Shown: positions 1 through 10,890, counted from the stretch's first letter. The stretch is DNA of 64,000 nt from Enterococcus songbeiensis (GCF_005405265.1 NZ_BJDS01000003.1:62001-126000); one strand, 5' to 3'. Made by a program: numbers and translations. Notes: generated by a model not told the origin, from the sequence alone.

Positions 1-1
1 C

Positions 2-271
2 TCCGCAGAGGGGCAGGTAACGACGAAAGAAGAACAACTGCTCGTTACGACGATTCCATACGAAAAGGGCTGGCAGGCAACCGTAGACGGCAAAAAAGTC
101 CCTGTCTCCGCCTTTCAAGATGCTTTTGTCAGTTTGACGCTTCCAAAAGGCAAACACACCATTCGCTTGTCCTATTTGCCACAAGGATTTTTACCGGGGG
201 TACTGCTCTTCTTCAGCTGTCTTCTTCTCTTCTTCCTATTTGATTATTTCTACCGCAAACAAAAAAGATAA
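2..271 (+). CDS. C-terminal end of a YfhO-family membrane protein (partial)
   Basis: The reading frame is open from the window edge to a TAA at 269-271, giving the last 89 residues. It holds a beta-rich extracytoplasmic stretch with a motif like YEKGWQATVDGKKV, then one hydrophobic helix and a basic tail (YRKQKR). This is the usual C-terminus of YfhO-type multi-pass proteins, which in Gram-positive bacteria act in glycosylation of cell-wall polymers. The body of the gene lies outside the window, so the family call rests on the tail alone. It converges with truA. Confidence 0.6.
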   Translation, partial: SAEGQVTTKEEQLLVTTIPYEKGWQATVDGKKVPVSAFQDAFVSLTLPKGKHTIRLSYLPQGFLPGVLLFFSCLLLFFLFDYFYRKQKR

Positions 272-312
272 AAAAATACCGAACAAGCCCTCTGACTTGT
301 TCGGTATTTTTT
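271..312. terminator. Bidirectional terminator between the yfhO-like gene and truA
   Basis: A near-perfect inverted repeat (arms 271-287 and 296-312, core ATACCGAACAAG/CTTGTTCGGTAT) is flanked by A-tracts and T-tracts, so it can end transcription in both directions. It overlaps the truA stop codon at 311-313. Confidence 0.85.
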
Positions 313-1063
313 AGGCTTTTGTTTCATAGCTAACTTTCATTAAGTAGAGCCCTTCTGGATGAGCAGTGGGTCCTGCCAAATCACGATTTTTCGCTTCAAT
401 AATTGCTGGAATACTGTCGGCCGGCATCCGACCATTGCCGATTTTCAGCAACGTACCCATCATGATCCGAATCATTTTATACAAAAACCCGTTCCCACGA
501 AAAGTAAACACCAACTCGTCATCTGCTACCTGTTCCACCGTCGCTTCATAAATCGTTCGTACTTTGTCCTCCACTGAACTGCCGCTGGCGCAAAACGATG
601 TAAAATCGTGAGTACCCAAAAAATCTGTCAATGCCCGCCTTATTTTTTCTAAATCTAAAGGATAAGGATAGTAGCTGGCATAATGCCGCAAAAATGGACT
701 ACGGGGTTTGCCAATATTCAATCGAAATTGATAGGTTTTTTCCTGTACAAGATAGCGGGCGTGAAACGTGTCATCCACGATTTCCACCGATTTGACCGCA
801 ATATCCTCCGGCGATTGGGTATCCAAGGCAAAACGCATTCTTTCTAACGGACGTTCTTGGGGATAATCAAAATGGATGACCTGTCCCACTGCATGGACTC
901 TTGCATCCGTTCTTCCTGAACCATGAACTTCGATAAATTGCCCATTCGCCATTTTTTGTATTGTTTTTTCTAATTCTCCTTGGACTGTCCGGCCAGTTTC
1001 CTGTCGTTGAAAGCCATTAAAATTTGTTCCATCGTAAGCAATGATTGCTTTGTAACGCACCAC
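311..1063 (-). CDS. truA: tRNA pseudouridine(38-40) synthase TruA
   Basis: TruA converts uridines 38-40 of the tRNA anticodon arm to pseudouridine in the cytoplasm. The 250-residue product has the family hallmark GRTDARVHA near residue 50, whose Asp is the catalytic nucleophile, and the usual N-terminal motif [12 protein letters not shown]. Length is typical. It lies downstream of ecfA1-ecfA2-ecfT on the same strand, the common Firmicute arrangement, but a hairpin with a T-run (1091-1134) separates it from ecfT. Confidence 0.95.
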   Translation of the reverse strand: MVRYKAIIAYDGTNFNGFQRQETGRTVQGELEKTIQKMANGQFIEVHGSGRTDARVHAVGQVIHFDYPQERPLERMRFALDTQSPEDIAVKSVEIVDDTFHARYLVQEKTYQFRLNIGKPRSPFLRHYASYYPYPLDLEKIRRALTDFLGTHDFTSFCASGSSVEDKVRTIYEATVEQVADDELVFTFRGNGFLYKMIRIMMGTLLKIGNGRMPADSIPAIIEAKNRDLAGPTAHPEGLYLMKVSYETKA

Positions 1064-1090
1064 TGAAATTCCCCATTTCCTTCTTTTACT

Positions 1091-1134
1091 AAAACAAAAA
1101 GAAGCAGAAACGCTGCATCGCTGCTTGTTTCTGC
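1091..1134 (-). terminator. Hairpin with T-run between ecfT and truA
   Basis: Arms GCAGAAAC (1104-1111) and GTTTCTGC (1127-1134) are followed on the minus strand by a T-rich tract (complement of 1091-1103). It probably attenuates read-through from ecfT into truA. Confidence 0.6.
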
Positions 1135-1143
1135 CTCACAAAA

Positions 1144-1941
1144 TCAGCTCTTTAAAAAAATCAAGATTGCTGTAACTGCCGCAAAAATCACTACGACCCA
1201 TGTATCACGGGTATGCCAAGCCAGCTTGCGGTATTTGGTCCGTCCTTCACCGCCAGTATAGCCGCGAGCTTCCATGGCGGTAGCCAGATCCTCCGCCCGA
1301 TTAAAACTGCTGACAAACAGCGGAATCAGCAAAGGAACCACTGCCTTCATTTTTTGGATCAAACTGCCTTCCCCAAAATCGACCCCGCGAGCTCGTTGTG
1401 CGTTCATGATTTTTTCCGTCTCATCCATTAACGTAGGAACGAAACGCAACGCAATTGACAGCATCAATGAAACTTCATGAACCGGAAATCGAACCGCTTT
1501 TAACGGTCGCAAAATATATTCGATTGCATCGGATAATTCTAAAGGAGCAGTGGTCAGTGTCAGTAAGGTAGACATGAAAATAATCAAAATAAAACGGCAA
1601 AAAATGAAAATCCCATTCATCACGCCAAACTCCGTGATATTAAAAATTCCCCATTGCCAATAAACCGCCCCACCAGTAGTAAACAGGACCTGCAATGCAA
1701 CGGTAAATAAAATCAGCCAAATCAGCGGCTTGACGCCACGGATAAAGAACTTCAGCGAAACCCCAGACAAAAGAATACTGCCCAAAGTAAAGATACCTAA
1801 AAACAAATAGCTTTGCCAATTATTTGCTAAAAAGATAATACCAATAAAATAGAAACTGGCAAGTAATTTTACCCGCGGATCCAGATTGTGAATAATGGAG
1901 TCCCCAGGAATATAACGACCAAAAATCAATTTATTCATCAT
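1144..1941 (-). CDS. ecfT: ECF transporter transmembrane component EcfT
   Basis: EcfT is the membrane scaffold that couples EcfA1/EcfA2 ATP hydrolysis to interchangeable vitamin-binding S components. The product is strongly hydrophobic with several membrane helices and a cytoplasmic coupling region containing an ARG motif ([14 protein letters not shown]) and a second such motif near the C-terminus ([10 protein letters not shown]). The start is taken at the ATG at 1941 ([15 protein letters not shown], 265 aa). A GGAGGAA site lies 6 nt upstream, while an earlier in-frame ATG at 1983 has no ribosome site and would overlap ecfA2 by 53 nt. As placed, it overlaps ecfA2 by 11 nt, implying translational coupling. 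Confidence 0.95.
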   Translation of the reverse strand: MMNKLIFGRYIPGDSIIHNLDPRVKLLASFYFIGIIFLANNWQSYLFLGIFTLGSILLSGVSLKFFIRGVKPLIWLILFTVALQVLFTTGGAVYWQWGIFNITEFGVMNGIFIFCRFILIIFMSTLLTLTTAPLELSDAIEYILRPLKAVRFPVHEVSLMLSIALRFVPTLMDETEKIMNAQRARGVDFGEGSLIQKMKAVVPLLIPLFVSSFNRAEDLATAMEARGYTGGEGRTKYRKLAWHTRDTWVVVIFAAVTAILIFLKS

Positions 1942-2797
1942 GGGCAATTCCTCCTTGCGCCACGATTTGATTTGCCAATTCATCAGCGGTTATTGGCAAC
2001 TGCTCAAAGGAAAAGCCCTTTTTCGCTAACTCTAAAGCAAAGGATGTCGCAGTTGGCACACCGATTTTTTTCTCATTTGCCCACTCGACTTCTTGAAAGA
2101 CCGCTTGCGGTGTTCCGCTTTTAACCAGGTGGCCTTTTTCCAGAATGTACATGAAATCTGCATATTCAGCGACATCATCCATTAAATGAGTTACCAAAAT
2201 GATGGTCATTTTTTTGTCTCGATGAAGACGATCAAACATTTCCATCATATCCTTGCGGCCTTTAGGGTCCAAGCCGGCTGTTGGTTCGTCTAAAACGAGA
2301 ACTTCCGGTTCCATTGCCAAAACACCGGCAATCGCCACCCGTCGCATTTGCCCCCCAGATAGATCAAAAGGGGAACGATTCAAATACTGGTCATCTAATC
2401 CCACCAAATTCAAATATTCCTTCGCTAAAGCCATCGCTTTTTCTTCCGGTACACCAAAATTCTTTGGTCCAAAGGCAATGTCTTTAGCCACTGTTTCTTC
2501 AAACAACTGTGCTTCAGGAAATTGAAAAACAATCCCGACTTTTTTTCGAATGGGTTTCAAATTTTTATTGTCGGTTTCCGGTGTAATGGTGCGTTCACCA
2601 ATCGTCACTGTTCCATCTGTGGGCTTTAACAAAGCATTCAAATGTTGCAGTAAGGTAGACTTGCCACTGCCGGTATGACCAACAATCGCCGTATAGGTTC
2701 CTTCTTTGATAGCTAAATCAATCGCAAACAATGCCCGCTGTTCAAAAGGTGTGTGGGGCTGATAAGTAAAATCTACTTTTTCAAAACGGATGTCCAT
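1931..2797 (-). CDS. ecfA2: ECF transporter ATP-binding subunit EcfA2
   Basis: One of the two ATPases of the shared (group II) ECF energising module. The 288 residues contain Walker [10 protein letters not shown], signature [13 protein letters not shown], Walker [13 protein letters not shown] and an H-loop (LVTHLMDD). It forms a heterodimer with EcfA1 under the membrane and contacts EcfT. It overlaps ecfA1 by 25 nt and ecfT by 11 nt. The S component at 18215-18754 in this same window is a likely client. Confidence 0.95.
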   Translation of the reverse strand: MDIRFEKVDFTYQPHTPFEQRALFAIDLAIKEGTYTAIVGHTGSGKSTLLQHLNALLKPTDGTVTIGERTITPETDNKNLKPIRKKVGIVFQFPEAQLFEETVAKDIAFGPKNFGVPEEKAMALAKEYLNLVGLDDQYLNRSPFDLSGGQMRRVAIAGVLAMEPEVLVLDEPTAGLDPKGRKDMMEMFDRLHRDKKMTIILVTHLMDDVAEYADFMYILEKGHLVKSGTPQAVFQEVEWANEKKIGVPTATSFALELAKKGFSFEQLPITADELANQIVAQGGIAHDE

Positions 2798-3612
2798 AAC
2801 CAGTCCACCATCCTTTCTTCAGTCAAGTACTCACTTGGCACCGTAATGCCCCGTGCTTTCAATGCCGCCTTTAATTTTTCAGGAAAAGGCAAATCCAAGC
2901 CCAGTTCGATCAATTTCGGTCCCGCAGAAAAAATCTTCTCCGGTGTTCCTTCATCCACCAATTGTCCCTGACGCATAACCAAGACACGATTGGCATTGGC
3001 AGCTTCATCAATATCGTGAGTGATGGATAAAACAGTCAAATTATTTTGTTCCTTGATTTTTTTGATAGTAGCCAATACTTCTTCCCGACCTTCCGGGTCC
3101 AGCATGCTGGTGGCCTCATCCAAAATAATGATATCCGGACGCAATGCAACGATACCGGCAATTGCTACCCGTTGTTTTTGTCCACCAGAAAGACGGGCAG
3201 GTTCCCGTTTCTTGAATTCCGACATTCTTACCTGTTCTAATGCCTCTTGTACCCGAACCAGCATATCTTCCCGGGGGACGCCCTGATTCTCCATACCAAA
3301 GGCAACATCATCTTCCACTGTTGATCCGACAAACTGATTGTCAGGATTCTGAAAGACCATGCCCACCATTTTTCGGATATTCCAAACGTTTTCTTCATTT
3401 AATGCCAGCTCACCGACAGAAACGGTTCCTTCTTGAGGTAAAATCAATCCATTGATGGTCTTAGCCAAGGTGGATTTCCCCGAACCATTATGACCAACGA
3501 TCGCCACCCATTCCCCTTTCTCAATCGAAAAAGAAATGTCATTTAAAGCCGGTTGCGGTTCATCTGGATCATAGCTGAACTTGATATTGTTTAATTCAAT
3601 AATTGGCTTCAT
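2773..3612 (-). CDS. ecfA1: ECF transporter ATP-binding subunit EcfA1
   Basis: First gene of the ECF module. The 279-residue ATPase has Walker [10 protein letters not shown], signature [13 protein letters not shown], Walker [14 protein letters not shown] and H-loop SITHDID. The methionine in SMLD rather than the AGLD of EcfA2 is typical of EcfA1. It is separated from rplQ by a structured RNA element with a terminator and by a palindrome at 3708-3729, so it probably has its own promoter, which I could not place with confidence. Confidence 0.95.
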   Translation of the reverse strand: MKPIIELNNIKFSYDPDEPQPALNDISFSIEKGEWVAIVGHNGSGKSTLAKTINGLILPQEGTVSVGELALNEENVWNIRKMVGMVFQNPDNQFVGSTVEDDVAFGMENQGVPREDMLVRVQEALEQVRMSEFKKREPARLSGGQKQRVAIAGIVALRPDIIILDEATSMLDPEGREEVLATIKKIKEQNNLTVLSITHDIDEAANANRVLVMRQGQLVDEGTPEKIFSAGPKLIELGLDLPFPEKLKAALKARGITVPSEYLTEERMVDWLWTSVLKK

Positions 3613-3707
3613 GTTTGCTCCCTATCTCTGTTTTCATTCTTACTAAATCTATCAAAAAAACTTAGAGATTTCAATCATTCTTATCCTTTGTTTTTCTTTT
3701 ACGCGCC

Positions 3708-3729
3708 ATCAACTGTCAAGACAGTTGAT
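3708..3729. promoter_or_regulatory. 10-bp inverted repeat upstream of ecfA1
   Basis: Two perfect 10-bp arms (ATCAACTGTC and GACAGTTGAT) flank two bases, about 95 bp upstream of ecfA1. On the minus strand the centre contains TTGACA. A two-base spacer is poor for an RNA hairpin, so a protein operator overlapping a -35 element is possible. No matching -10 was found at normal spacing, so the role is unproven. Confidence 0.4.
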
Positions 3730-3736
3730 CGAGGGT

Positions 3737-3858
3737 AAAAAAAAAGCACTTTATGATGAGTGCTTGCACCCCGAAAGAATCGGGATGCAGCGCTGAGCTA
3801 GACTCGGAAGTTGCCCTCCAACATCATAACACTCTTAAAAGAACATCTATAAAGTGAT
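3737..3858 (-). ncRNA. Structured RNA downstream of rplQ, L17 downstream element (L17DE) type, ending in a terminator
   Basis: Immediately after rplQ the minus strand folds into a closed multi-stem element. Outer arms CACTTTAT (complement of 3849-3856) and ATAAAGTG (complement of 3747-3754) enclose a GAGTG/CACTC stem and an inner GCATCCCGA/TCGGGGTGC hairpin. The element ends with a run of nine T's. Position and architecture match the L17 downstream element described for the 3' end of L17 operons in Lactobacillales. The family name is from memory and should be tested with a covariance model. Confidence 0.7.
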
Positions 3859-3871
3859 GAAAAGTGTGATT

Positions 3872-4252
3872 TTAAACAAGTTCTAGGATAACCATTGGTG
3901 CAGCATCTCCGCGTCTTGGTTCTGTTTTCAAGATACGAGTGTAGCCACCTTGGCGATCTGCATAACGAGGTGCGATATCACTGAACAACTTTTGTAAAGC
4001 TGATTCAACGACAACTTCTTCGTTTTCTTCACGAACACTTGCTACTTCGTTACGAACGAAAGCTGCAGCTTGACGACGTGCATGTAGATCTCCGCGTTTT
4101 CCTAAAGTGATCATTTTTTCAGTAGTTGAACGAACTTCTTTCGCACGTGCTTCAGTCGTCACGATACGCTCGTTAATGATTAAATCAGTTGTTAAATCAC
4201 GCAACATCGCTTTACGTTGGCTAGATGTACGTCCTAATTTACGGTAACTCAC
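3872..4252 (-). CDS. rplQ: Large ribosomal subunit protein bL17
   Basis: bL17 (126 aa) sits near the peptide exit tunnel of the 50S subunit. The N-terminus [20 protein letters not shown] and the motif [12 protein letters not shown] are diagnostic. It is the last gene of the alpha operon, 80 nt after rpoA, with a GGAGG-type site. It is followed by the structured RNA/terminator at 3737-3858. Confidence 0.97.
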   Translation of the reverse strand: MSYRKLGRTSSQRKAMLRDLTTDLIINERIVTTEARAKEVRSTTEKMITLGKRGDLHARRQAAAFVRNEVASVREENEEVVVESALQKLFSDIAPRYADRQGGYTRILKTEPRRGDAAPMVILELV

Positions 4253-4332
4253 GTGGGTTTCCCTCCTTCGTTTTCACTCCGTATACAGTTTATCCTTTGA
4301 AAAGGGCAAACTAGCATCCTTCGTAAACAATC

Positions 4333-5271
4333 TTAATCGTCTTTGCGTAAGCCCAAACCAAGATCATGTAATTTTGCCTTCACTTCTTCAAGTGATTTAC
4401 GGCCCAAGTTACGTACTTTGATCATTTCTGGTTCAGATTTATTTGTCAATTCTTGTACAGTATTAATACCTGCACGTTTTAGACAGTTGTATGAACGAAC
4501 AGATAAGTCTAATTCTTCGATTGTCATTTCCAACATTTTTTCTTTTTGTGTTTCTTCTTTTTCAATCATGATTTCCGCGTTTTTCGCTTCATCCGTCAGA
4601 TTCACAAAAATATCCAAATGTTCAGTCATGATTTTCGCAGCTAAACTCATTGCTTCCAATGGTAAAATGGAACCATCTGTCCAAATTTCCATTGTTAGTT
4701 TATCGAAATCATCTCGACGACCGACACGAGTGTTTTCTACTTGGTAGTTAACACGGCGAACAGGCGTATAGATTGAATCAACTGGAAGAACACCGATCGG
4801 CATGTCTTCTTTTTTGTTTTCATCCGCTTGAACATATCCACGGCCAGGTTTTACAGTTAAACGAGCATGGAATGTCGCACCTTCAGAAACATTGCAGATG
4901 TACATATCTTTATTCAAGATTTCTACATCGCTGTCAACAATAATGTCGCCAGCTGTTACATTGGCTGGACCGGTAATATCGATTTCAAGGGTTTTTTCTT
5001 CTTGCGTGTACATCTTTAATGCAAGACCTTTAATATTCAAGATAATTTGAGCAACATCTTCTCGCACACCTTTAATGGTTGAGAATTCGTGTAACACACC
5101 ATCGATTTGAATACTAGTGATCGCTGCACCAGGTAAAGAAGATAACAAAATACGACGTAGGGAATTCCCTAAAGTAGTCCCGTAGCCTCTTTCAAGAGGT
5201 TCGACGATGAACTTGCCATAATCTTTTTCTTCATCAATTTTTACGATTCTTGGTTTTTCGAATTCAATCAT
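4333..5271 (-). CDS. rpoA: DNA-directed RNA polymerase alpha subunit
   Basis: Alpha (312 aa) nucleates RNA polymerase assembly. The N-terminal domain carries [20 protein letters not shown], the dimerisation and beta/beta' contact region. A flexible acidic linker follows ([13 protein letters not shown]). The C-terminal domain has helix-hairpin-helix features ([22 protein letters not shown]) that bind UP elements and activators. Length is normal. It sits between rpsK and rplQ as in other Firmicutes. Confidence 0.98.
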   Translation of the reverse strand: MIEFEKPRIVKIDEEKDYGKFIVEPLERGYGTTLGNSLRRILLSSLPGAAITSIQIDGVLHEFSTIKGVREDVAQIILNIKGLALKMYTQEEKTLEIDITGPANVTAGDIIVDSDVEILNKDMYICNVSEGATFHARLTVKPGRGYVQADENKKEDMPIGVLPVDSIYTPVRRVNYQVENTRVGRRDDFDKLTMEIWTDGSILPLEAMSLAAKIMTEHLDIFVNLTDEAKNAEIMIEKEETQKEKMLEMTIEELDLSVRSYNCLKRAGINTVQELTNKSEPEMIKVRNLGRKSLEEVKAKLHDLGLGLRKDD

Positions 5272-5350
5272 TCTTATCTTTTACCCCTTTCAAAACGAAA
5301 AGTGTCTTGTTCAATGACGTAATTGTAAAACTCAAAATGAGCAGCACTCA

Positions 5351-5740
5351 TTAAACACGACGGCGTTTTGGAGGGCGGCATCCATTATGAGGAACTGGAG
5401 TCACGTCACGAATTGCAGTCACTTCTAAACCTGTTGCTTGTAAGGAACGAATTGCTGCTTCACGTCCGGAACCAGGTCCTTTAACTGTTACTTCAACAGT
5501 TCTCAATCCGTGTTCCATTGCTACTTTTGTTGCAGTTTCTGCTGCCATTTGAGCGGCAAAAGGTGTTGATTTTTTGCTTCCTTTGAAACCTAATGCACCA
5601 GCTGATGACCATGATAAAGCATTCCCATGAGTATCAGTGATCATTACGATTGTATTGTTGAATGTTGAATGGATATGCGCGATACCCGCTTCAATATTCT
5701 TTTTCACACGGCGTTTACGACTCACTTTTTTTGCTGCCAT
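5351..5740 (-). CDS. rpsK: Small ribosomal subunit protein uS11
   Basis: uS11 (129 aa) is a 30S platform protein near the E site. The product ends with the conserved [17 protein letters not shown] and contains the [13 protein letters not shown] motif. It lies between rpsM and rpoA, 27 nt after rpsM, with an AGGAGG site. Confidence 0.97.
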   Translation of the reverse strand: MAAKKVSRKRRVKKNIEAGIAHIHSTFNNTIVMITDTHGNALSWSSAGALGFKGSKKSTPFAAQMAAETATKVAMEHGLRTVEVTVKGPGSGREAAIRSLQATGLEVTAIRDVTPVPHNGCRPPKRRRV

Positions 5741-5767
5741 GAAGTTTTAACCTCCTTCACTTAGGAA

Positions 5768-6133
5768 TTATTTTTTCTTGCCTGCCACTGTTTTAGACGG
5801 GCCTTTACGAGTACGTGCATTGTTCTTTGTGTTTTGTCCGCGAACAGGCAAGCCACGACGATGACGGATGCCACGGTAAGAACCGATTTCCATCAAACGT
5901 TTGATGTTCAGGTTGACTTCACGACGAAGGTCACCTTCAACTTTTAATCTATCTACTTCCGCACGGATCGCGTCTGTTTGTTCATTCGTTAAATCACGAA
6001 CGCGAACTTCTTCAGAAACGCCAGCGTTTGCTAAAATCTTTTGAGCAGTCGTGTTACCAATACCATAGATATAAGTAAGTGAAACGACTACTCGTTTATC
6101 ACGAGGAATATCTACTCCTGCAATACGAGCCAT
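5768..6133 (-). CDS. rpsM: Small ribosomal subunit protein uS13
   Basis: uS13 (121 aa) is a 30S head protein forming bridges to the 50S subunit and touching P-site tRNA through its basic tail. Recognised by [15 protein letters not shown] at the start and the [16 protein letters not shown] region, with a lysine-rich C-terminus. Second protein of the initial alpha-operon segment after rpmJ. Confidence 0.97.
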   Translation of the reverse strand: MARIAGVDIPRDKRVVVSLTYIYGIGNTTAQKILANAGVSEEVRVRDLTNEQTDAIRAEVDRLKVEGDLRREVNLNIKRLMEIGSYRGIRHRRGLPVRGQNTKNNARTRKGPSKTVAGKKK

Positions 6134-6151
6134 ATTTTGTTACACCTCCGA

Positions 6152-6268
6152 TTATCCTTGACGTTGTTTGTGTTTTGGATTTGCTGGGCAAATCACCATA
6201 ACGCGCCCTTTACGACGAATTACTTTACAATGTTCGCACATTGGTTTTACTGATGGTCTTACTTTCAT
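6152..6268 (-). CDS. rpmJ: Large ribosomal subunit protein bL36 (zinc form)
   Basis: Translating the gap between rpsM and infA on the minus strand gives a 38-residue protein starting [15 protein letters not shown]. Cys11, Cys14, Cys27 and His33 form the bL36 zinc ribbon, so this is the zinc-dependent C+ form. The ATG at 6266-6268 is preceded by a GGAGGTATT site. The gene lies 18 nt from rpsM. Confidence 0.96.
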   Translation of the reverse strand: MKVRPSVKPMCEHCKVIRRKGRVMVICPANPKHKQRQG

Positions 6269-6300
6269 GATAATACCTCCTGTGGTTTTACGGAGTACAA

Positions 6301-6519
6301 TTATTTAAAGCGATACGTGATACGGCCACGAGTTAAATCATAGGGAGATAACTCAACGGTTACTTTATCGCCAGGTAAGATACGGATGTAATGCATACGA
6401 ATTTTACCTGATACGGTAGCAAGAACTTGGTGTCCGTTTTCTAGTTCGACTTTAAACATTGCATTCGGCAAAGTTTCGACGACTGTACCTTCGACTTCAA
6501 TCATATCTTCTTTTGCCAC
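6301..6519 (-). CDS. infA: Translation initiation factor IF-1
   Basis: IF-1 (72 aa, OB fold) occupies the A site during initiation. The GTG at 6517-6519 gives [15 protein letters not shown], exactly the family length. AGGAGGTACTGTGC precedes it at correct spacing. Upstream in-frame codons would add 39 residues with no homology. A promoter lies at 6637-6665, making infA the head of a sub-transcript (infA-rpmJ-rpsM-rpsK-rpoA-rplQ). Confidence 0.96.
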   Translation of the reverse strand: MAKEDMIEVEGTVVETLPNAMFKVELENGHQVLATVSGKIRMHYIRILPGDKVTVELSPYDLTRGRITYRFK

Positions 6520-6636
6520 GCACAGTACCTCCTTGTACTTGTGATTTTCACACGATAAAACGGCGGAAACTGTCTGTTCCCACCTAAGTTTCTCAAAAAA
6601 TGCTTCTAGGTGAAAGCCTAAAAGTCGGACTGACAC

Positions 6637-6665
6637 ATTTTATCATAATTTGTCATACTTAGCAA
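6637..6665 (-). promoter_or_regulatory. Internal promoter for infA and the alpha operon
   Basis: On the minus strand, TTGCTA (-35, complement of 6660-6665) and TAAAAT (-10, complement of 6637-6642) are 17 bp apart, and TGA before the -10 gives an extended -10. It lies in the 190-bp gap between adk and infA, leaving an untranslated leader of about 110 nt. That leader can form a hairpin CTTTTAGG/CCTAGAAG. Confidence 0.75.
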
Positions 6666-6709
6666 GAGAAAGTTTCAGCGCTGCAAGTCGGTTACGGGCA
6701 ATCATTTCG

Positions 6710-7417
<708 letters not shown>

Positions 7418-8713
7418 CTAATTGATAAAACCAGTATATTTTCGTTTCAGCATTAGTCCTTCTAGCTGTTTCGCTGTTTCAAGAGCAACACCGATAACGA
7501 TCAATAAACTCGTTCCGCCTAATCCGATTGATTGCGGCAAGTTCCAAACCATTTGCGCAACGATTGGAAGCAGTGCAACTAGTCCTAAGAACAGTGCACC
7601 AACAGCACTTAAACGCATCAATAGATGTGAGACGTATTCTTCCGTTCCTTTACCAGGACGGACACTTGGAATGTAACTTCCTTGTTTTTGCAAGTTTTCC
7701 GCTAATTTTTCAGGATTGACCTGAACAAACGCATAGAAAAATGTAAAGGCAACGATTAATACAGTATAGATTGCTGCACCAGGAATAGTGCTGTAATCAA
7801 AGATCTGCATCAATGTATCATACCAGCCAACTCCACGGTACGAACCGCCCAATGCTTGTAAAATCGCATTAGGAGTTGCAATAAAGGAACTAGCAAAGAT
7901 AACTGGGATTACTCCGGCAGCATTTACTTTTAACGGTAGATAACTGCTTGTTGGCGCCCCAGCCACTCGTTTAGTATATTGAATCGGAATTTTACGTTCT
8001 GCTTGTTGCACAAAGGTTACCAATGTCACAACGACCAAGATCGCAATCAGCAAGACGAGGATAAAAATCGCCGACTTCCAGATTTCAGATGATTCAATAT
8101 TGATAAAGTAATCTTCTACTATTTCTTTTACGCCGTTTGGCAAACCGGAAATGATCCCTGCGAAGATGATCATCGATACGCCATTACCAATACCTTTTTC
8201 AGTGATTTGTTCTCCCAACCAGGTAACAAACATGGTACCGGCAGTCAAAACCAAACCAATAACGAAAAATGTATTGATGCTAGGATTTTCAACAAAACCT
8301 AATTGCGTCCACGCATTAAATCCTGCGGTAATCCCGATTGATTGAACAAAAGCAAGAATCAGCGTTAATACGCGGGTCGCTTGATTTAACTTCTTACGAC
8401 CGACTTCTCCTTGTTTTGACCATTCAACAAATTTTGGTACAATGTCCATTTGTAACAATTGGACGATGATCGAAGCAGTGATGTATGGTGAAACTCCCAT
8501 TGCAAAGACAGAGAAATTTTGCATGGCGCTTCCGCTGACCATGTTCAACATACCTAAGAATGGCAAATCAGCCAAACTCAGCAAACGGCTCGCATTTACG
8601 CCCGGCACAGTGATCTGCGCACCCAGACGAAACACGAACAGAGCAAATACGGTGAAAAAAATTCTTGATCGAATGTCTTTTACTTTGAAAGAATCTTTCA
8701 GTAATTTAAACAT
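7418..8713 (-). CDS. secY: Protein translocase subunit SecY
   Basis: SecY (431 aa, ten predicted membrane helices) is the pore of the general secretion channel. The N-terminus [21 protein letters not shown], the plug-proximal region and the loop ERKIPIQYTKRVAG are characteristic. Its start codon overlaps the rplO stop by one base (8713), implying coupling to the L15 gene as in other spc operons. Confidence 0.98.
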   Translation of the reverse strand: MFKLLKDSFKVKDIRSRIFFTVFALFVFRLGAQITVPGVNASRLLSLADLPFLGMLNMVSGSAMQNFSVFAMGVSPYITASIIVQLLQMDIVPKFVEWSKQGEVGRKKLNQATRVLTLILAFVQSIGITAGFNAWTQLGFVENPSINTFFVIGLVLTAGTMFVTWLGEQITEKGIGNGVSMIIFAGIISGLPNGVKEIVEDYFINIESSEIWKSAIFILVLLIAILVVVTLVTFVQQAERKIPIQYTKRVAGAPTSSYLPLKVNAAGVIPVIFASSFIATPNAILQALGGSYRGVGWYDTLMQIFDYSTIPGAAIYTVLIVAFTFFYAFVQVNPEKLAENLQKQGSYIPSVRPGKGTEEYVSHLLMRLSAVGALFLGLVALLPIVAQMVWNLPQSIGLGGTSLLIVIGVALETAKQLEGLMLKRKYTGFIN

Positions 8714-9153
8714 TAAATCACCTCGATTGATCCACCAGCAGCAACGATTGCTTCTTCGGCTGCTTTAGAGAATTTAGCTGCTTTCACAGTTAACTTCTTA
8801 GTTAATTCTCCATTGGCTAAGACTTTGATTCCAGCTTTTTCGTTTTTAACGATTCCAGCTTCAACTAAAGCAACTGGTGTTACTTCAGCTCCATCTTCAA
8901 AGCGATTCAAAGCATCTAGATTAACGACTGCATAGTCTTTACGGTTCACATTTGTAAAGCCGCGTTTTGGTAAACGACGGAATAATGGAGTTTGACCCCC
9001 TTCAAATCCTAAACGAACACCACCGCCTGAACGTGCTTTTTGTCCTTTTTGACCGCGTCCAGATGTTTTACCGTTGCCAGATGATGTCCCGCGTCCAACA
9101 CGGTTCCGTACTTGACGAGAACCTTCTGCAGGTTTTAATTCATGAAGTTTCAT
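8713..9153 (-). CDS. rplO: Large ribosomal subunit protein uL15
   Basis: uL15 (146 aa) is an early 50S assembly protein with a long glycine- and arginine-rich N-terminal extension ([24 protein letters not shown], described here by its ends) that reaches into 23S rRNA. AGGAGGTGCC precedes the ATG. It directly precedes secY. Confidence 0.97.
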   Translation of the reverse strand: MKLHELKPAEGSRQVRNRVGRGTSSGNGKTSGRGQKGQKARSGGGVRLGFEGGQTPLFRRLPKRGFTNVNRKDYAVVNLDALNRFEDGAEVTPVALVEAGIVKNEKAGIKVLANGELTKKLTVKAAKFSKAAEEAIVAAGGSIEVI

Positions 9154-9195
9154 AGGTTTGGCACCTCCTTAATCAGAGTAACTTTTTGTTGTTTC

Positions 9196-9375
9196 TTAGA
9201 TTTCTTCAACGTCCACTAAATGAGAAACAGTGTTGACCATACCTTTGATTGCTTCATTGGCAGGTTTCACTACGCTGCTATTCATTTTTTTCAGACCCAA
9301 CGCTTTAACTGTGTCCCGTTGGTTTTGAGGACGTCCGATAATACTGCGCTTTAAAGTAATTTTTAATTCAGCCAT
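9196..9375 (-). CDS. rpmD: Large ribosomal subunit protein uL30
   Basis: The minus strand between rplO and rpsE encodes 59 residues beginning [20 protein letters not shown], a full-length bacterial uL30. The start ATG (9373-9375) has AGGAGG upstream. Order rpsE-rpmD-rplO is the canonical spc order. Confidence 0.96.
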   Translation of the reverse strand: MAELKITLKRSIIGRPQNQRDTVKALGLKKMNSSVVKPANEAIKGMVNTVSHLVDVEEI

Positions 9376-9389
9376 TATTTTTGTCCTCC

Positions 9390-9890
9390 TTATCCGATTA
9401 ATTCTTCAACTGATTTGCCGCGAAGTTCTGCAACTTCTTCTGCACGTTTCAATTGTTTCAATCCTTCAACAGTTGCGCGAACAACGTTGATTGGTGTGTT
9501 TGAACCTAATGATTTAGATGTGATATCAGCTACTCCAGCTAATTCTAAGACGGCACGAACTGGTCCACCAGCAGCTACCCCAGAACCTTCTACAGCAGGT
9601 TTCATCAGGATACGTCCACCACCGAATACACCGATGACTTCGTGAGGGATTGTTGAACCAACCATTGGCACTTCAACTAAATGTTTTTTAGCGTCTTCGA
9701 TTGCTTTACGGATTGCTTCTGGAACTTCTTGGGCTTTCCCAGTACCGAAACCAACGTGTCCGTTTTTGTCTCCTACAACGACTAAAGCTGCGAAGCGCAG
9801 ACGACGTCCACCTTTAACAACCTTAGTGACACGGTTGATCGCAACCACGCGGTCTTCTAATTCCAAGTGTTTTGGATCAATATAAACCAT
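9390..9890 (-). CDS. rpsE: Small ribosomal subunit protein uS5
   Basis: uS5 (166 aa) lies at the mRNA entry tunnel and affects decoding fidelity. The double-stranded-RNA-binding-like N-terminal half includes [21 protein letters not shown], and the C-terminal half [17 protein letters not shown]. No change is obvious in the loop associated with spectinomycin resistance. It is 14 nt upstream of rpmD. Confidence 0.97.
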   Translation of the reverse strand: MVYIDPKHLELEDRVVAINRVTKVVKGGRRLRFAALVVVGDKNGHVGFGTGKAQEVPEAIRKAIEDAKKHLVEVPMVGSTIPHEVIGVFGGGRILMKPAVEGSGVAAGGPVRAVLELAGVADITSKSLGSNTPINVVRATVEGLKQLKRAEEVAELRGKSVEELIG

Positions 9891-9910
9891 GAATGGTGTT
9901 CCTCCTTTTC

Positions 9911-10267
9911 CTAAAATTCTAGTCCATTTTCGCGAGCTGCTTCAGCTAAAGCTTCTACACGGCCATGGTAAAGGTATCCACCACGGTCAAAGACTACTAC
10001 TTTAACATCTTTTGCTGCTGCACGTTCTGCGATTAATTTACCGACAGCTTGTGCTTGTTCTGTTTTTGTTCCACCTGAAATTTCTTTATCCAAGGCAGAG
10101 GCACTTGCTAGCGTCACACCCGCTACGTCATCAATGACTTGCGCGTAGATGTTTTTGTTAGAACGGAAAACGTTCAAGCGTGGGCACTCAGCAGTACCAG
10201 AGATTTTGTTACGGACACGACGATGTCTCTTTTGACGTGTTTTGTTTTTATCTGGTTTTGTAATCAC
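9911..10267 (-). CDS. rplR: Large ribosomal subunit protein uL18
   Basis: uL18 (118 aa from the chosen start) binds 5S rRNA together with uL5. The start is the GTG at 10265-10267 ([19 protein letters not shown]) with AGAGGTG six bases upstream. An earlier in-frame GTG at 10276 lies inside that ribosome site and is unlikely. The C-terminus [17 protein letters not shown] is typical. Confidence 0.95.
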   Translation of the reverse strand: MITKPDKNKTRQKRHRRVRNKISGTAECPRLNVFRSNKNIYAQVIDDVAGVTLASASALDKEISGGTKTEQAQAVGKLIAERAAAKDVKVVVFDRGGYLYHGRVEALAEAARENGLEF

Positions 10268-10322
10268 AATTGTCACCTCTTTATTTAAGCTGGCCTAAGC
10301 CGCAAATCGTAGTTGCCTACGA

Positions 10323-10859
10323 TTATTTACCAGTTTTACCTTCTTTACGGCGTACATATTCGCCAACATAGCGGATACCTTTGCCTTTATAAGGTTCTGG
10401 AGGACGAACGGCACGAATGTTAGCAGCTAATTCGCCAACGTTTTCTTTGTTTGCCCCTTTAATCATTACTTGTGTATTTGATGGAACTTCGATCGTTACG
10501 CCTTCTGGAGCTTCGATCTCAACTTGGTGAGAATAACCTACGCTCAAGACAAGTTTTTTGCCTTGCAATTGCGCACGGTACCCAACCCCGATAAGTTCTA
10601 ATCCTTTTTGGAATCCTTCGCTGACTCCGACAACCATGTTGTTGAAGTTTGCACGGGTCGTTCCGTGGATTGTTTTCATTTCTTTGCTGTCATTTGGACG
10701 AGTGAAAGTTACTTCATTTCCTTCGATATTCATTTTGATATCTGCAGAAAATGTACGAGTTAATTCCCCGTTAGGTCCTTTAACTGTAATGACATTGCCA
10801 TCTTGCTTGACTTCAACGCCAGCAGGAAGAACGACGATTTTATTACCGATACGACTCAC
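10323..10859 (-). CDS. rplF: Large ribosomal subunit protein uL6
   Basis: uL6 (178 aa) has two related alpha/beta repeats and lies near the factor-binding site of the 50S subunit. [15 protein letters not shown] at the start and [22 protein letters not shown] at the end (ends quoted) are diagnostic. It sits between rpsH and rplR. Confidence 0.97.
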   Translation of the reverse strand: MSRIGNKIVVLPAGVEVKQDGNVITVKGPNGELTRTFSADIKMNIEGNEVTFTRPNDSKEMKTIHGTTRANFNNMVVGVSEGFQKGLELIGVGYRAQLQGKKLVLSVGYSHQVEIEAPEGVTIEVPSNTQVMIKGANKENVGELAANIRAVRPPEPYKGKGIRYVGEYVRRKEGKTGK

Positions 10860-10890
10860 TTGAAGACACCTCCTTGTGTATTATTTAAAA

